Assembly (NCBI GenBank): GCA_964507185.1
Contig: CAZDOY010000005.1
Location: 1 to 64,000 of the forward strand
DNA: 64,000 nucleotides
Reading direction: 5' to 3'
Origin: CAVRTJ01 sp964507185
GTDB lineage: Bacteria > Acidobacteriota > UBA4820 > DSQY01
The translations under genes were made by a program, and so were the position numbers. Positions within the stretch are counted from its first letter, which is position 1, and every line of letters begins with the position of its first letter. The notes below the pieces were generated by a model. That model saw only the letters and a list, made by a program, of their open reading frames with translations. It did no database searches and was not told the DNA's origin. Positions 1-6,985 of this stretch are shown piece by piece.

Positions 1-161
1 GTGGCTTTCGATGCGCTGCATCGGAAGCCGCGTCCCGACGCGAGTGGGCCAGCCGCACGAAGGGCAAGGCGGCCGCACCGCAGGCGTACTTGTGTACATC
101 GAGGATGCGGCCGCCGCAGACCGACACAGCGGATGGTCCGCTCCCGTCGGCGCTTCCTTAA
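1..161 (+). CDS. C-terminal tail of a possible formylglycine-generating-enzyme (FGE/SUMF1)-like protein, partial
   Basis: An open frame enters from the left edge (codons in phase with base 3) and ends at TAA 159-161. Its first visible residues read GFRCAAS. FGE-sulfatase domains typically end in GFRCA or a close variant, which is the only basis for the call. About 45 basic, low-complexity residues follow before the stop. The catalytic part lies outside the window, so activity cannot be judged. The gene points the same way as the reductase that follows, about 360 bp away. It could still be a chance frame in GC-rich DNA. Confidence 0.4.
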   Translation, partial: GFRCAASEAASRREWASRTKGKAAAPQAYLCTSRMRPPQTDTADGPLPSALP

Positions 162-523
162 TAAGGTGGGGGGAAGTGCGGCGGGACAATTTGGCTCAAG
201 GCCGCGGCGCGAAGCGCGGGGCGGCCAGGACCGTGGCAGCCGGGAAGCTCCACATCGGTCTTCATACGTTAGCTTCACGGGCTGCCATGACTTGGCCGGC
301 CAACAGGTGCCGCAGGCACCGGCGCGGCCGATATACGTCGAAGGCACAGTTCCTCGGCGCCCTTTCTCTGCGCCCTCTGGGTCTCAGCGGTTCATTCTCT
401 ATTCTTTTCAAATCCCAATTCCCAAATTCCCCCGTCCCCCCGTTTGCCTCGACGCGGGTCCATCCGTTATCTTTAGGTATTAAGAACACCGAGGCTGCAA
501 ATACACTTAGGAGGTAATCCGGA
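162..523. other. Intergenic region upstream of the FabG-like gene
   Basis: No convincing gene is visible in these 362 bases. The right part (about 360-480) is less GC-rich and has a pyrimidine-rich run. It holds a promoter candidate at 444-472 and a ribosome-binding site AGGAGGT at 509-515, placed for the ATG at 524. I see no terminator for the gene to the left. Confidence 0.5.
444..472 (+). promoter_or_regulatory. Candidate sigma70 promoter for the FabG-like gene
   Basis: TTGCCT (444-449) and TTATCT (467-472) are separated by 17 bases, about 50 bases before the start codon. Both hexamers deviate from consensus, so this is a candidate only. Confidence 0.35.
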
Positions 524-1258
524 ATGAACGGCAAAGTGGCACTGGTCACCGGAGGAAGCCGGGGCATCGGGGCGGCCATCGTGAAGGCGCTCGCGTCCCG
601 GGGCTACAAGGTCGCGGTCAACTGTCTGAGCAACGTGGACATGGCGGAGCAGGTCCTCAAGAACGCGGGTGGCAACGGCGCGGTGTTCCCGGCCGACGTG
701 CGCGACCCGAAGGCGGTGGAAGCCATGGTGCGGGCCGTAGAGAACAAGCTCGGGCCCGTGGAGGCGGCCGTCCACAACGCGAACATCTCCTTCCCCATGG
801 GCCGGTTCTGGCAGTTGCCGTGGGATGGGGTCGCGGCCAAGCTTCTGGGCGAAATCGGCGCACTCCACGCGCTGGCGGCGCAGGTGCTCCCGGGCATGAT
901 CGAACGCGAGTGGGGCCGCATCGTCGCCGTGTCCTCCAGCCTGTCGCGGTTCGCCAGCGAGGGTTTCGGCGCGCACGCCGCGGCCAAGTCCGCCCTGGAC
1001 GGCGCGTGCCGGGTCATGGCCAGGGAACTCGGATCGCACGGAATCACGGTCAACGTGGTGGCCCCCGGCCTCGTGGACACGGACGCCACGGCGCACCAGC
1101 CCGAGGAGCAGAAGGCCTTCGTCGCCCAGATGACCCCTCTCAAGCGGATCGGGGTGCCCGACGACATCGGGGGTGTCGTGGCGTTTCTCTGCACGGACGA
1201 GGCCCGCTGGATCACGGGCCAGTACCTGCCGCTGAACGGAGGCATTTCCGCCGTTTAG
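524..1258 (+). CDS. FabG-like short-chain dehydrogenase/reductase with altered catalytic residues
   Basis: This 244-residue protein has the classical SDR layout: the NAD(P)-binding TGGSRGIG motif near residues 9-16, the SSS segment at 137-139, Lys155, and the usual PGLVDTD and C-terminal LNGG segments. It resembles 3-oxoacyl-ACP reductase FabG. The catalytic tetrad is incomplete. The residue four before Lys155, normally the proton-donating Tyr151, is His (HAAAK), and the position of the catalytic Asn near 110 is Gly. The NNAG motif reads HNAN. It is therefore either an SDR with changed chemistry or a non-reductase relative. The start has a strong AGGAGGT site. The only neighbour on the same strand is an aldolase, which suggests no pathway. 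Confidence 0.85.
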   Translation: MNGKVALVTGGSRGIGAAIVKALASRGYKVAVNCLSNVDMAEQVLKNAGGNGAVFPADVRDPKAVEAMVRAVENKLGPVEAAVHNANISFPMGRFWQLPWDGVAAKLLGEIGALHALAAQVLPGMIEREWGRIVAVSSSLSRFASEGFGAHAAAKSALDGACRVMARELGSHGITVNVVAPGLVDTDATAHQPEEQKAFVAQMTPLKRIGVPDDIGGVVAFLCTDEARWITGQYLPLNGGISAV

Positions 1259-1296
1259 ATTCGTTGTGATAACCCGATTCGATGGAGGCAGCTTTC

Positions 1297-2727
1297 ATGA
1301 TCTACCATGACCTGAAGAGTCTCGAAACCCGCCTGAAAGGCGTTCTGACGGGATCCGGACCGGACGCTGCAGTGGCCGCCGAATCCTCGTTCAGGGGCAC
1401 CCTGACCGACGACCTCGTGGAGACGGCGGTCTTCGCCCAGGCGCCCGAGGTGCGCGCGAGGGCCCGCTTTGCCATCAAGCAGGCGGCGGCCGCCCTGGGT
1501 ATCCGCCTGGCGTCCATACACGACCTCTACGCCGCGATGGGCAGGGGCGAGGCCGGCGGCTTCACCGTACCCGCCATGAACCTCAGGGGCCTTGCGTACG
1601 ATTCGGGCAGGGCCTTCTTCCGGGCCGCCATGGCCAAGAACTGCGGGGCCTTCCTCTTCGAGATCGCGAAAAGCGAGATCGGCTACACCGACCAGCGTCC
1701 CGGCGAATACGTGGCGGTGATGCTCGGCGCCGCGCTGAGGGAGGGGTACACCGGTCCCGTTTTCGTCCAGGGGGATCACTTCCAGGCTTCGGCCAAGGCC
1801 TATTTCAAGGACCCCGCGGGCGAGATCGAGGGCCTGAAGACCCTCATCCTCGAGGCGCTGACGGCCGGTTTCTACAACATCGACATCGACTCCTCGACGC
1901 TCGTCGTGCTCGACCGCCCCGATATCAAGGCGCAGCAGAAGGACAACGCCGACGTATGCGCCGCGCTCACCCGGTTCATCCGTGACCACCAGCCCGAAGG
2001 CATCGTGGTTTCGGTCGGGGGGGAGATCGGAGAAGTGGGCGGCCACAACAGCACGGTGGAGGAGTTCACCGCCTTCATGGAGGTCTACCGCGACGCACTG
2101 GACGCCCGCGACGGCATCAGCAAGATTTCGGTACAGACGGGCACCAGCCACGGCGGCGTAGTGCGCCCCGACGGCACCGTGGCCGAGGTGAAGCTCGACT
2201 TCGACGTGCTCACCGACATATCGAGGGTGGCCCGAAACCGTTTCGGCCTGGGCGGCACGGTCCAGCACGGCGCCTCGACGCTCCCCGACGACGCCTTCCA
2301 CCATTTCCCCGAACACGAGGCCTGCGAGGTTCACCTCGCCACCGGCTTCCAAAACATCATCTACGACCATCCCGCCCTGCCCGGCGACTTCCGGGAGCAC
2401 GCCTACGCCCACCTGCGCGGGGCCTGCGCCGGGGAGCGCAAAGAGGGCCAGACCGAGGAGCAGTTCCTCTACAAGACGCGCAAGAAGGCCTTCGGACCGC
2501 TCAAGAGGGACTGGTGGAACCTGCCCAAGGCCGTCCGGGGCGAAATCGGCAAGACCCTCGAGGAGAAGTTCGCCTTCCTCATCGACCAGCTCAAGGTGGC
2601 CGACACCCGGGATGTGGTGGCCCGCTTCGTGAAGCCCGCCGCTCCGGCACCGGACCTGGAGGCCGAGGAGGCCGCGTGCCGGGCCGTGGTCGTGGCCGCG
2701 CCGGAGACGAACCCCAACGCGGACTAG
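1297..2727 (+). CDS. Class II (metal-dependent) fructose-bisphosphate aldolase family protein
   Basis: The product (476 residues) is a TIM-barrel class II aldolase, expected to cleave or form ketose 1,6-bisphosphates with a divalent metal. Visible signatures are GDHF (metal His), GGEIGEVGGHNS, QTGTSHGG and GGTVQHGAS. A helical N-terminal extension of about 70 residues and a C-terminal tail make it longer than the usual 340-360 residues. I chose ATG 1297 because GGAGG at 1284-1288 is well placed for it; an in-frame ATG at 1282 has no such site. Tagatose-bisphosphate specificity cannot be excluded. A terminator follows directly. Confidence 0.85.
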   Translation: MIYHDLKSLETRLKGVLTGSGPDAAVAAESSFRGTLTDDLVETAVFAQAPEVRARARFAIKQAAAALGIRLASIHDLYAAMGRGEAGGFTVPAMNLRGLAYDSGRAFFRAAMAKNCGAFLFEIAKSEIGYTDQRPGEYVAVMLGAALREGYTGPVFVQGDHFQASAKAYFKDPAGEIEGLKTLILEALTAGFYNIDIDSSTLVVLDRPDIKAQQKDNADVCAALTRFIRDHQPEGIVVSVGGEIGEVGGHNSTVEEFTAFMEVYRDALDARDGISKISVQTGTSHGGVVRPDGTVAEVKLDFDVLTDISRVARNRFGLGGTVQHGASTLPDDAFHHFPEHEACEVHLATGFQNIIYDHPALPGDFREHAYAHLRGACAGERKEGQTEEQFLYKTRKKAFGPLKRDWWNLPKAVRGEIGKTLEEKFAFLIDQLKVADTRDVVARFVKPAAPAPDLEAEEAACRAVVVAAPETNPNAD

Positions 2728-2763
2728 GCAGGCTGTCAGGCACCGCAGGCCCGATTCCATGCA

Positions 2764-2790
2764 GGGGCGGCCTTCGGGGGCCGCCCTTTT
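2764..2790 (+). terminator. Intrinsic terminator after the aldolase gene
   Basis: GGGCGGCC (2765-2772), a six-base loop and GGCCGCCC (2779-2786) form a perfect 8-bp stem followed by TTTT. Confidence 0.8.
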
Positions 2791-2913
2791 CGTTCCCCGG
2801 GTCGGCCGGGGGCCGCATCGCGGTTCCACCGTCCGCGGCCCCCAGTACGGCCGCGCAAAAGCTTCACCGGCTTTCGGCAAAAAGCCGCAGACCTGGTGAC
2901 CGGGCCTTAATTA

Positions 2914-2942
2914 TTGACTCTTAAGCCACTTCAGGGCATAAT
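2914..2942 (+). promoter_or_regulatory. Strong sigma70-type promoter of yajC-secDF
   Basis: TTGACT (2914-2919), a 17-base spacer and CATAAT (2937-2942), five of six matches in each box. The transcript would start near 2949, just before the hairpin at 2952-2980. Confidence 0.7.
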
Positions 2943-2951
2943 TACGGGTTG

Positions 2952-2980
2952 AAACCTCCGGAACGTCCGGAGGTTTTCTT
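2952..2980 (+). promoter_or_regulatory. Hairpin with T-rich tail at the 5' end of the yajC transcript
   Basis: AACCTCCGGA (2953-2962), loop ACG and TCCGGAGGTT (2966-2975) form a perfect 10-bp stem followed by TTCTT. It sits within a few bases of the predicted transcription start. It could be an early terminator/attenuator, an mRNA-stabilising 5' hairpin, or the terminator of an unseen upstream transcript. The right arm contains GGAGG, but far from the yajC start. Confidence 0.55.
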
Positions 2981-3075
2981 CCGCGACCGAACGGGGGTTT
3001 GGCCAAGGAAGTCGCGCCCGGCGTCGTCGGCGCCCGTGCAAGCTTCTCTCTCGACGTTCTATTAGGAGGTTACGA

Positions 3076-3384
3076 ATGCCTTGGTTTCTCTTGATGGCCC
3101 AGCCGGGTGGAAGCGGCGGCAACAGCAATCCGTTCGTCGCTTTCCTTCCGATCATTGCCCTGATCTTGATTTTCTATTTTCTGCTCATCAGGCCTCAGCA
3201 GAAGCGCGCCAAGCAGCAGCGCGCCATGATGGAAGCCCTCAAGACCGGCGACTCGGTGGTCACCATCGGCGGAGCCCGGGGTACGATCACGGCCGTCGAC
3301 AATGATATCGTCGTCATCCGCGTGGCGGACAACGTCAAGATAACCTTCAGCAAATCCGCCGTCGCCGGCGTTCTCAAGGAGTAG
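3076..3384 (+). CDS. yajC: Sec translocase accessory subunit YajC
   Basis: A 102-residue protein with one transmembrane segment (about residues 19-42, PIIALILIFYFLLIRPQQ) followed by the charged RPQQKRAKQ motif and a small beta-rich cytoplasmic domain, as in all YajC proteins. It associates with SecDF and YidC at the inner membrane and supports protein export. AGGAGGT precedes the ATG. secDF starts nine bases after the stop, so the two are cotranscribed. Confidence 0.95.
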   Translation: MPWFLLMAQPGGSGGNSNPFVAFLPIIALILIFYFLLIRPQQKRAKQQRAMMEALKTGDSVVTIGGARGTITAVDNDIVVIRVADNVKITFSKSAVAGVLKE

Positions 3385-3393
3385 GGGGGTTTC

Positions 3394-6174
3394 ATGCGCG
3401 AAAGCATCAAGTGGCGGTCCGCTCTCGTTCTTGCGGTAATAGTCCTCAGCGTCTTCTTCTACTTCCACAACGGCGTAAAGCTTGGTCTGGACCTCAAGGG
3501 AGGCGTTCACCTCGTCCTCTTGATGGACACGGACGTTTCCGTTTACAACAGGGTGCAGACCGATCTCAGGGCCGCCCAGTCAGATCTCAAGGACCAGAAC
3601 GTCCCGTTCGACCAGATCTACTCGCCGACCGAGAAGAAGAACGCCATCATCGTCCAGGGCAAGGACCCGAACCTCGGTGTCGCCGTGCGCGGCCTCGCGG
3701 ACAAGGACCTGGCCAACTACAGCTTCTCCGCCCTGGGGGACGGAAAATACGAGCTGACGCTGAAAAAGTCCTACGAGAACGACCTCCGCGACAAGGCCAT
3801 CCAGCAGTCGGTGGCGGTCATCCGGAATCGTATCGACAAGTACGGCGTGTCGGAACCGGCCATTCATCGCCAGGGGCTCGGTTCCAACAAGATCGTCGTG
3901 GAGCTGCCGGGGGTGGAGGATTCCACCGAGATCAAGGCCCTGATCGGTAAGGCCGCCCAGCTCTCCTTCCACCTCGTCGTGGGGCCGCCGCGGGGCGAAA
4001 GCTCGCGCGAAGCCCTGGTCAAGGCGCTAGGCGGGAAGGTTCCTCCCGACGTGGAAATCGTACCCGGCAGCCGCGAAAAGTTCGGCGGCCAGGTCTACTT
4101 CGCCCTCAAGTCGCAGGCCACGGTCACGGGTGGCGACCTCCAGGAAGTCCAGGTCGAGGGTAACCAGTACGGTCAGCCCGTCGTGGGCTTCCAGCTTTCG
4201 GCCCTGGCCGGCCAGCGGTTCAGGGAGCTGACGGGCAAACACATCGGCGAACCGCTGGCGATCGTGCTCGACGGAAGCGTCATCTCGGCGCCCAACATCA
4301 ACGCCGAGATCGGCGACCGGGGCATCATCGAAGGCAACTTCACGCCGCAGGAGGCCCAGGAGCTGGTCTTCCAGCTCAAGTCGGGCGCCCTGCCGGCCAT
4401 CCCAAAGTTCGCAGAAGAGCGGACCGTGGGACCGAGCCTCGGTCTCGAGTCGATCCGAAAAGGAACCGTTTCGGGCATTTTGGGGCTCCTCGCCATCTTC
4501 GCCTTCATGTTCCTCTACTACAGGGCTTCCGGCATCAACGCCAACGTCTGCCTCCTGCTCAACTTCGTCATCCTGATGGGGATCATGACCATCTTCGGCC
4601 TGGTGCTCACGGTACCCGGCATCGCGGGTATCATCCTGACACTTGGTATGGCCATCGACGCGAACGTACTCATTTTCGAGCGGATCAAGGAAGAACTGCT
4701 CGAGAAGAAGACGGTGCAGACGGCCGTCGCCAACGGCTTCGGGAAGGCCTTCATCACCATTTTCGACAGCAACGTGACCACGCTGGTTGCGGCCCTCTTC
4801 CTGCTGCAGTTCGGCACGGGACCGGTACGCGGTTTCGCCGTCACCCTGACCGTGGGCATCCTCGTGTCCATGTTCACGGCGATCTTCGTTTCCAGGCTCA
4901 TCTACGACATCGTCCTGAAGATCCGGACACGCGACGGGAAACGCCCGACGACCCTCTCCATCGGTTCGCTCACGGCCTTCCGCAACCTGAACATCCCCTT
5001 CATGAAGTACACGCTCCTATTCGTGAGCATCTCGGGGATTCTGATCGCCCTGGGTATCTGGAGCCTGGCCACACGGGGCATCAACTGGGGCATCGACTTC
5101 CGCGGCGGCCAGGAGATGCAGGTCCGATTCGAGACCACGCCCAACCCCCGTCTCATAGAGAAAGACCTGCTCAAGAGCACCAAGGGCGAGATCACGGTGG
5201 TCCGTTTCGGTAAGAAGGAGGACAACGAACTCCTGATCCGGATGGACGCCAAGGACGCCAAGGGACAGCTGCTTGACGAGGACGCCCTCGCCAAGAAGAG
5301 CCGGCAGATCATGCAGACCCTGCGCAGCCCGGCCATCCTCAAGGCCCTCGCCGCGGGCAAGATCGACATAAACACGGCGAACACCAAGACCATCGAGGAC
5401 ATCATCCTCGACGGCCTGCACAAGGGCGCCATCTCCGGTTCGGACGACGTGGCCACGAAGATCGGCGCGGCACTCCAGGAGTACAAGAAGCTCCACAACA
5501 GCATCCTCCCGTCCGTCGAGAGCCTGAAAAATATGCCGGGCATGACCGACGCCGTGTTCAACTACCTCAAGGACAAGCTCGTGGTCGGAAACTTCGCCAT
5601 CGAGCGCGTGGACACCGTGGGACCGACCGTCGGAAAGGAACTCCAGGACAAGGCCATCCAGGCGGTCATCGGGTCGATCATCGGCATCCTGCTCTACGCC
5701 TGGTTCCGCTTCCAGTTCCGCTTCAGCCTGGGCGCCGTCCTGGCCCTCGTGCATGACAGCACCATCGCCACGGGCTTCGTCTCCCTCTTCCACGTGGAGG
5801 TGAACCTGCCGACGATCGCCGCCATGCTCACACTGCTCGGTTACTCCATCAACGACACCATCGTCGTCTTCGACAGGATGCGCGAAAACATGAAGCTCAC
5901 GCGCAAACAGGAGGACGCCGAGCTCATGGACCGGTCCATCAACGAGACCCTGTCCCGGACCATGATCACGTCCATGCTGACCTTCTTCGTGGTGCTGGCG
6001 ATGCTTCTTTTCGGCGGCGAAGTGCTCTTCTCATTCTCCTTCGTTCTGACCGTGGGCATCATCGTGGGGACCTACTCGTCCGTCTTCATCGCGAGCCCCG
6101 TGGTGCTCTGGTGGGACCACCTGGGGCTGCAGAAGTTCTTCAGCCGCAAGAAGAAGGCGAGGATCCGCCGCTAG
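3394..6174 (+). CDS. secDF: SecDF fusion, protein translocase subunit
   Basis: A single 926-residue protein joins SecD (about 1-525) and SecF (about 526-926), the RND-type proton-driven pump that pulls preproteins out of SecYEG. SecD features are GLDLKGGVHL after the first membrane helix and GMAIDANVLIFERI, with the functional Asp and Arg, in the membrane domain. The SecF half has GIDFRGG and GYSINDTIVVFDRMREN. The SecF half is about 80 residues longer than usual. The extra material (about residues 655-725) lies in the periplasmic domain and contains two helix-hairpin-helix-like segments, DINTANTKTIEDI and SVESLKNMPGMTDAV. Fused secDF genes occur in several phyla, for example in Bacillus. A terminator follows. 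Confidence 0.95.
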   Translation: MRESIKWRSALVLAVIVLSVFFYFHNGVKLGLDLKGGVHLVLLMDTDVSVYNRVQTDLRAAQSDLKDQNVPFDQIYSPTEKKNAIIVQGKDPNLGVAVRGLADKDLANYSFSALGDGKYELTLKKSYENDLRDKAIQQSVAVIRNRIDKYGVSEPAIHRQGLGSNKIVVELPGVEDSTEIKALIGKAAQLSFHLVVGPPRGESSREALVKALGGKVPPDVEIVPGSREKFGGQVYFALKSQATVTGGDLQEVQVEGNQYGQPVVGFQLSALAGQRFRELTGKHIGEPLAIVLDGSVISAPNINAEIGDRGIIEGNFTPQEAQELVFQLKSGALPAIPKFAEERTVGPSLGLESIRKGTVSGILGLLAIFAFMFLYYRASGINANVCLLLNFVILMGIMTIFGLVLTVPGIAGIILTLGMAIDANVLIFERIKEELLEKKTVQTAVANGFGKAFITIFDSNVTTLVAALFLLQFGTGPVRGFAVTLTVGILVSMFTAIFVSRLIYDIVLKIRTRDGKRPTTLSIGSLTAFRNLNIPFMKYTLLFVSISGILIALGIWSLATRGINWGIDFRGGQEMQVRFETTPNPRLIEKDLLKSTKGEITVVRFGKKEDNELLIRMDAKDAKGQLLDEDALAKKSRQIMQTLRSPAILKALAAGKIDINTANTKTIEDIILDGLHKGAISGSDDVATKIGAALQEYKKLHNSILPSVESLKNMPGMTDAVFNYLKDKLVVGNFAIERVDTVGPTVGKELQDKAIQAVIGSIIGILLYAWFRFQFRFSLGAVLALVHDSTIATGFVSLFHVEVNLPTIAAMLTLLGYSINDTIVVFDRMRENMKLTRKQEDAELMDRSINETLSRTMITSMLTFFVVLAMLLFGGEVLFSFSFVLTVGIIVGTYSSVFIASPVVLWWDHLGLQKFFSRKKKARIRR

Positions 6175-6206
6175 GTCGGACGATCGGCTTTAACCGCCAT
6201 ACCGCA

Positions 6207-6239
6207 AACGGCCCGGGCTAGCCCCCGGGCCGTTTTTTC
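6207..6239 (+). terminator. Intrinsic terminator of yajC-secDF
   Basis: AACGGCCCGGG (6207-6217) pairs with CCCGGGCCGTT (6224-6234) over 11 bp and runs into six T. Confidence 0.9.
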
Positions 6240-6341
6240 TGTGATGGTGGAGTGCTTGGGGACTCAATTCACCCGCGTCAGGGCATGTCGTGCCCCGGCC
6301 CGCCGGGAGATGCCGCAGGCCCGCTCACGGTGTTTTTTTTA

Positions 6342-6917
6342 TCACTGGGCGTCCACGAGGGCGCAGAGGAGGTGGCCGATGACGGCATGGAACTCCTGGA
6401 TGCGCGGCGTTTCCATGGCCGGGTAGAGGAGCGTCACGTCGGCTTCGGCGGCCATGTGGCCGCCGTCGCGCCCGAGCACGGCGACGGTCTTGCATCCACG
6501 TGCCCGCGCCTCCTTGAGGCCGGAGAGCACGTTGGGGGAGTTGCCTGAGGTCGAGATGCCCACGGCCACGTCGCCGGGCCTGGCCAGCGCTTCGATCTGG
6601 CGGGCGAAGATCTTATCGAAGCCGTAGTCGTTGGCGATGGCCGTGATGGCCGAGGTGTCCGTCGTAAGCGCCACACCGGCGAGCCCCTGCCTCTCCCGGA
6701 TGTACCGTCCCGTCAGTTCGGCGGCCCAGTGCTGCGCGTCCGCGGCGCTGCCCCCGTTGCCGAAGAAGTAGACCGTGCCGCCGCCGGTCAGGCACGGCCG
6801 CATCAGCTCCGCCGCCCGGACCAGGGCCGGCCCCATGGTCTCAAGACAAGACTCCTGCAGGCGGAGGTTCTTGACGACCGACGCCCTCTCATCTTCCAGA
6901 ACCCGATTCAAATCCAT
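6342..6917 (-). CDS. gmhA: Phosphoheptose isomerase (sedoheptulose 7-phosphate isomerase)
   Basis: A 191-residue SIS-fold enzyme that converts sedoheptulose 7-phosphate to D-glycero-manno-heptose 7-phosphate, the first step towards ADP-heptose for LPS inner core. Motifs: GNGGSAADAQHWAAEL in the phosphate/active-site region, GISTSGNSPNV, and the C-terminal helix with HAVIGHLLCALV carrying the catalytic His. AGGAGA precedes the ATG. It diverges from aroDE. Other heptose genes are not in the window. A DiaA-like SIS protein is a conceivable alternative, but the GmhA motifs fit well. Confidence 0.9.
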   Translation of the reverse strand: MDLNRVLEDERASVVKNLRLQESCLETMGPALVRAAELMRPCLTGGGTVYFFGNGGSAADAQHWAAELTGRYIRERQGLAGVALTTDTSAITAIANDYGFDKIFARQIEALARPGDVAVGISTSGNSPNVLSGLKEARARGCKTVAVLGRDGGHMAAEADVTLLYPAMETPRIQEFHAVIGHLLCALVDAQ

Positions 6918-6950
6918 CGCCTCGTCTCCTGATCAGGGTCATTCCGGTGG

Positions 6951-6979
6951 TTCCAGGTTACTCTCCATCCCAGTATACT
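6951..6979 (+). promoter_or_regulatory. Candidate promoter of aroDE giving a leaderless or near-leaderless mRNA
   Basis: TTCCAG (6951-6956), a 17-base spacer and TATACT (6974-6979). The -10 box ends six bases before ATG 6986, so transcription would begin at or next to the start codon. No Shine-Dalgarno sequence is visible before that ATG. Confidence 0.45.
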
Positions 6980-6985
6980 GCGTTC

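Larger units (their letters stand above)
2791..3075 (+). other. Non-coding leader region of yajC-secDF
   Basis: Together with the terminator before it, this makes about 350 bases without a gene. It holds a near-consensus promoter (2914-2942), a hairpin right at the expected transcript start (2952-2980), and the yajC ribosome-binding site AGGAGGT just before ATG 3076. Nothing else is recognisable. Confidence 0.6.

Noticed and set aside
1255..2880. A 541-codon antisense frame over the aldolase gene
   Set aside because: Shadow frame; the plus-strand aldolase has all metal motifs.
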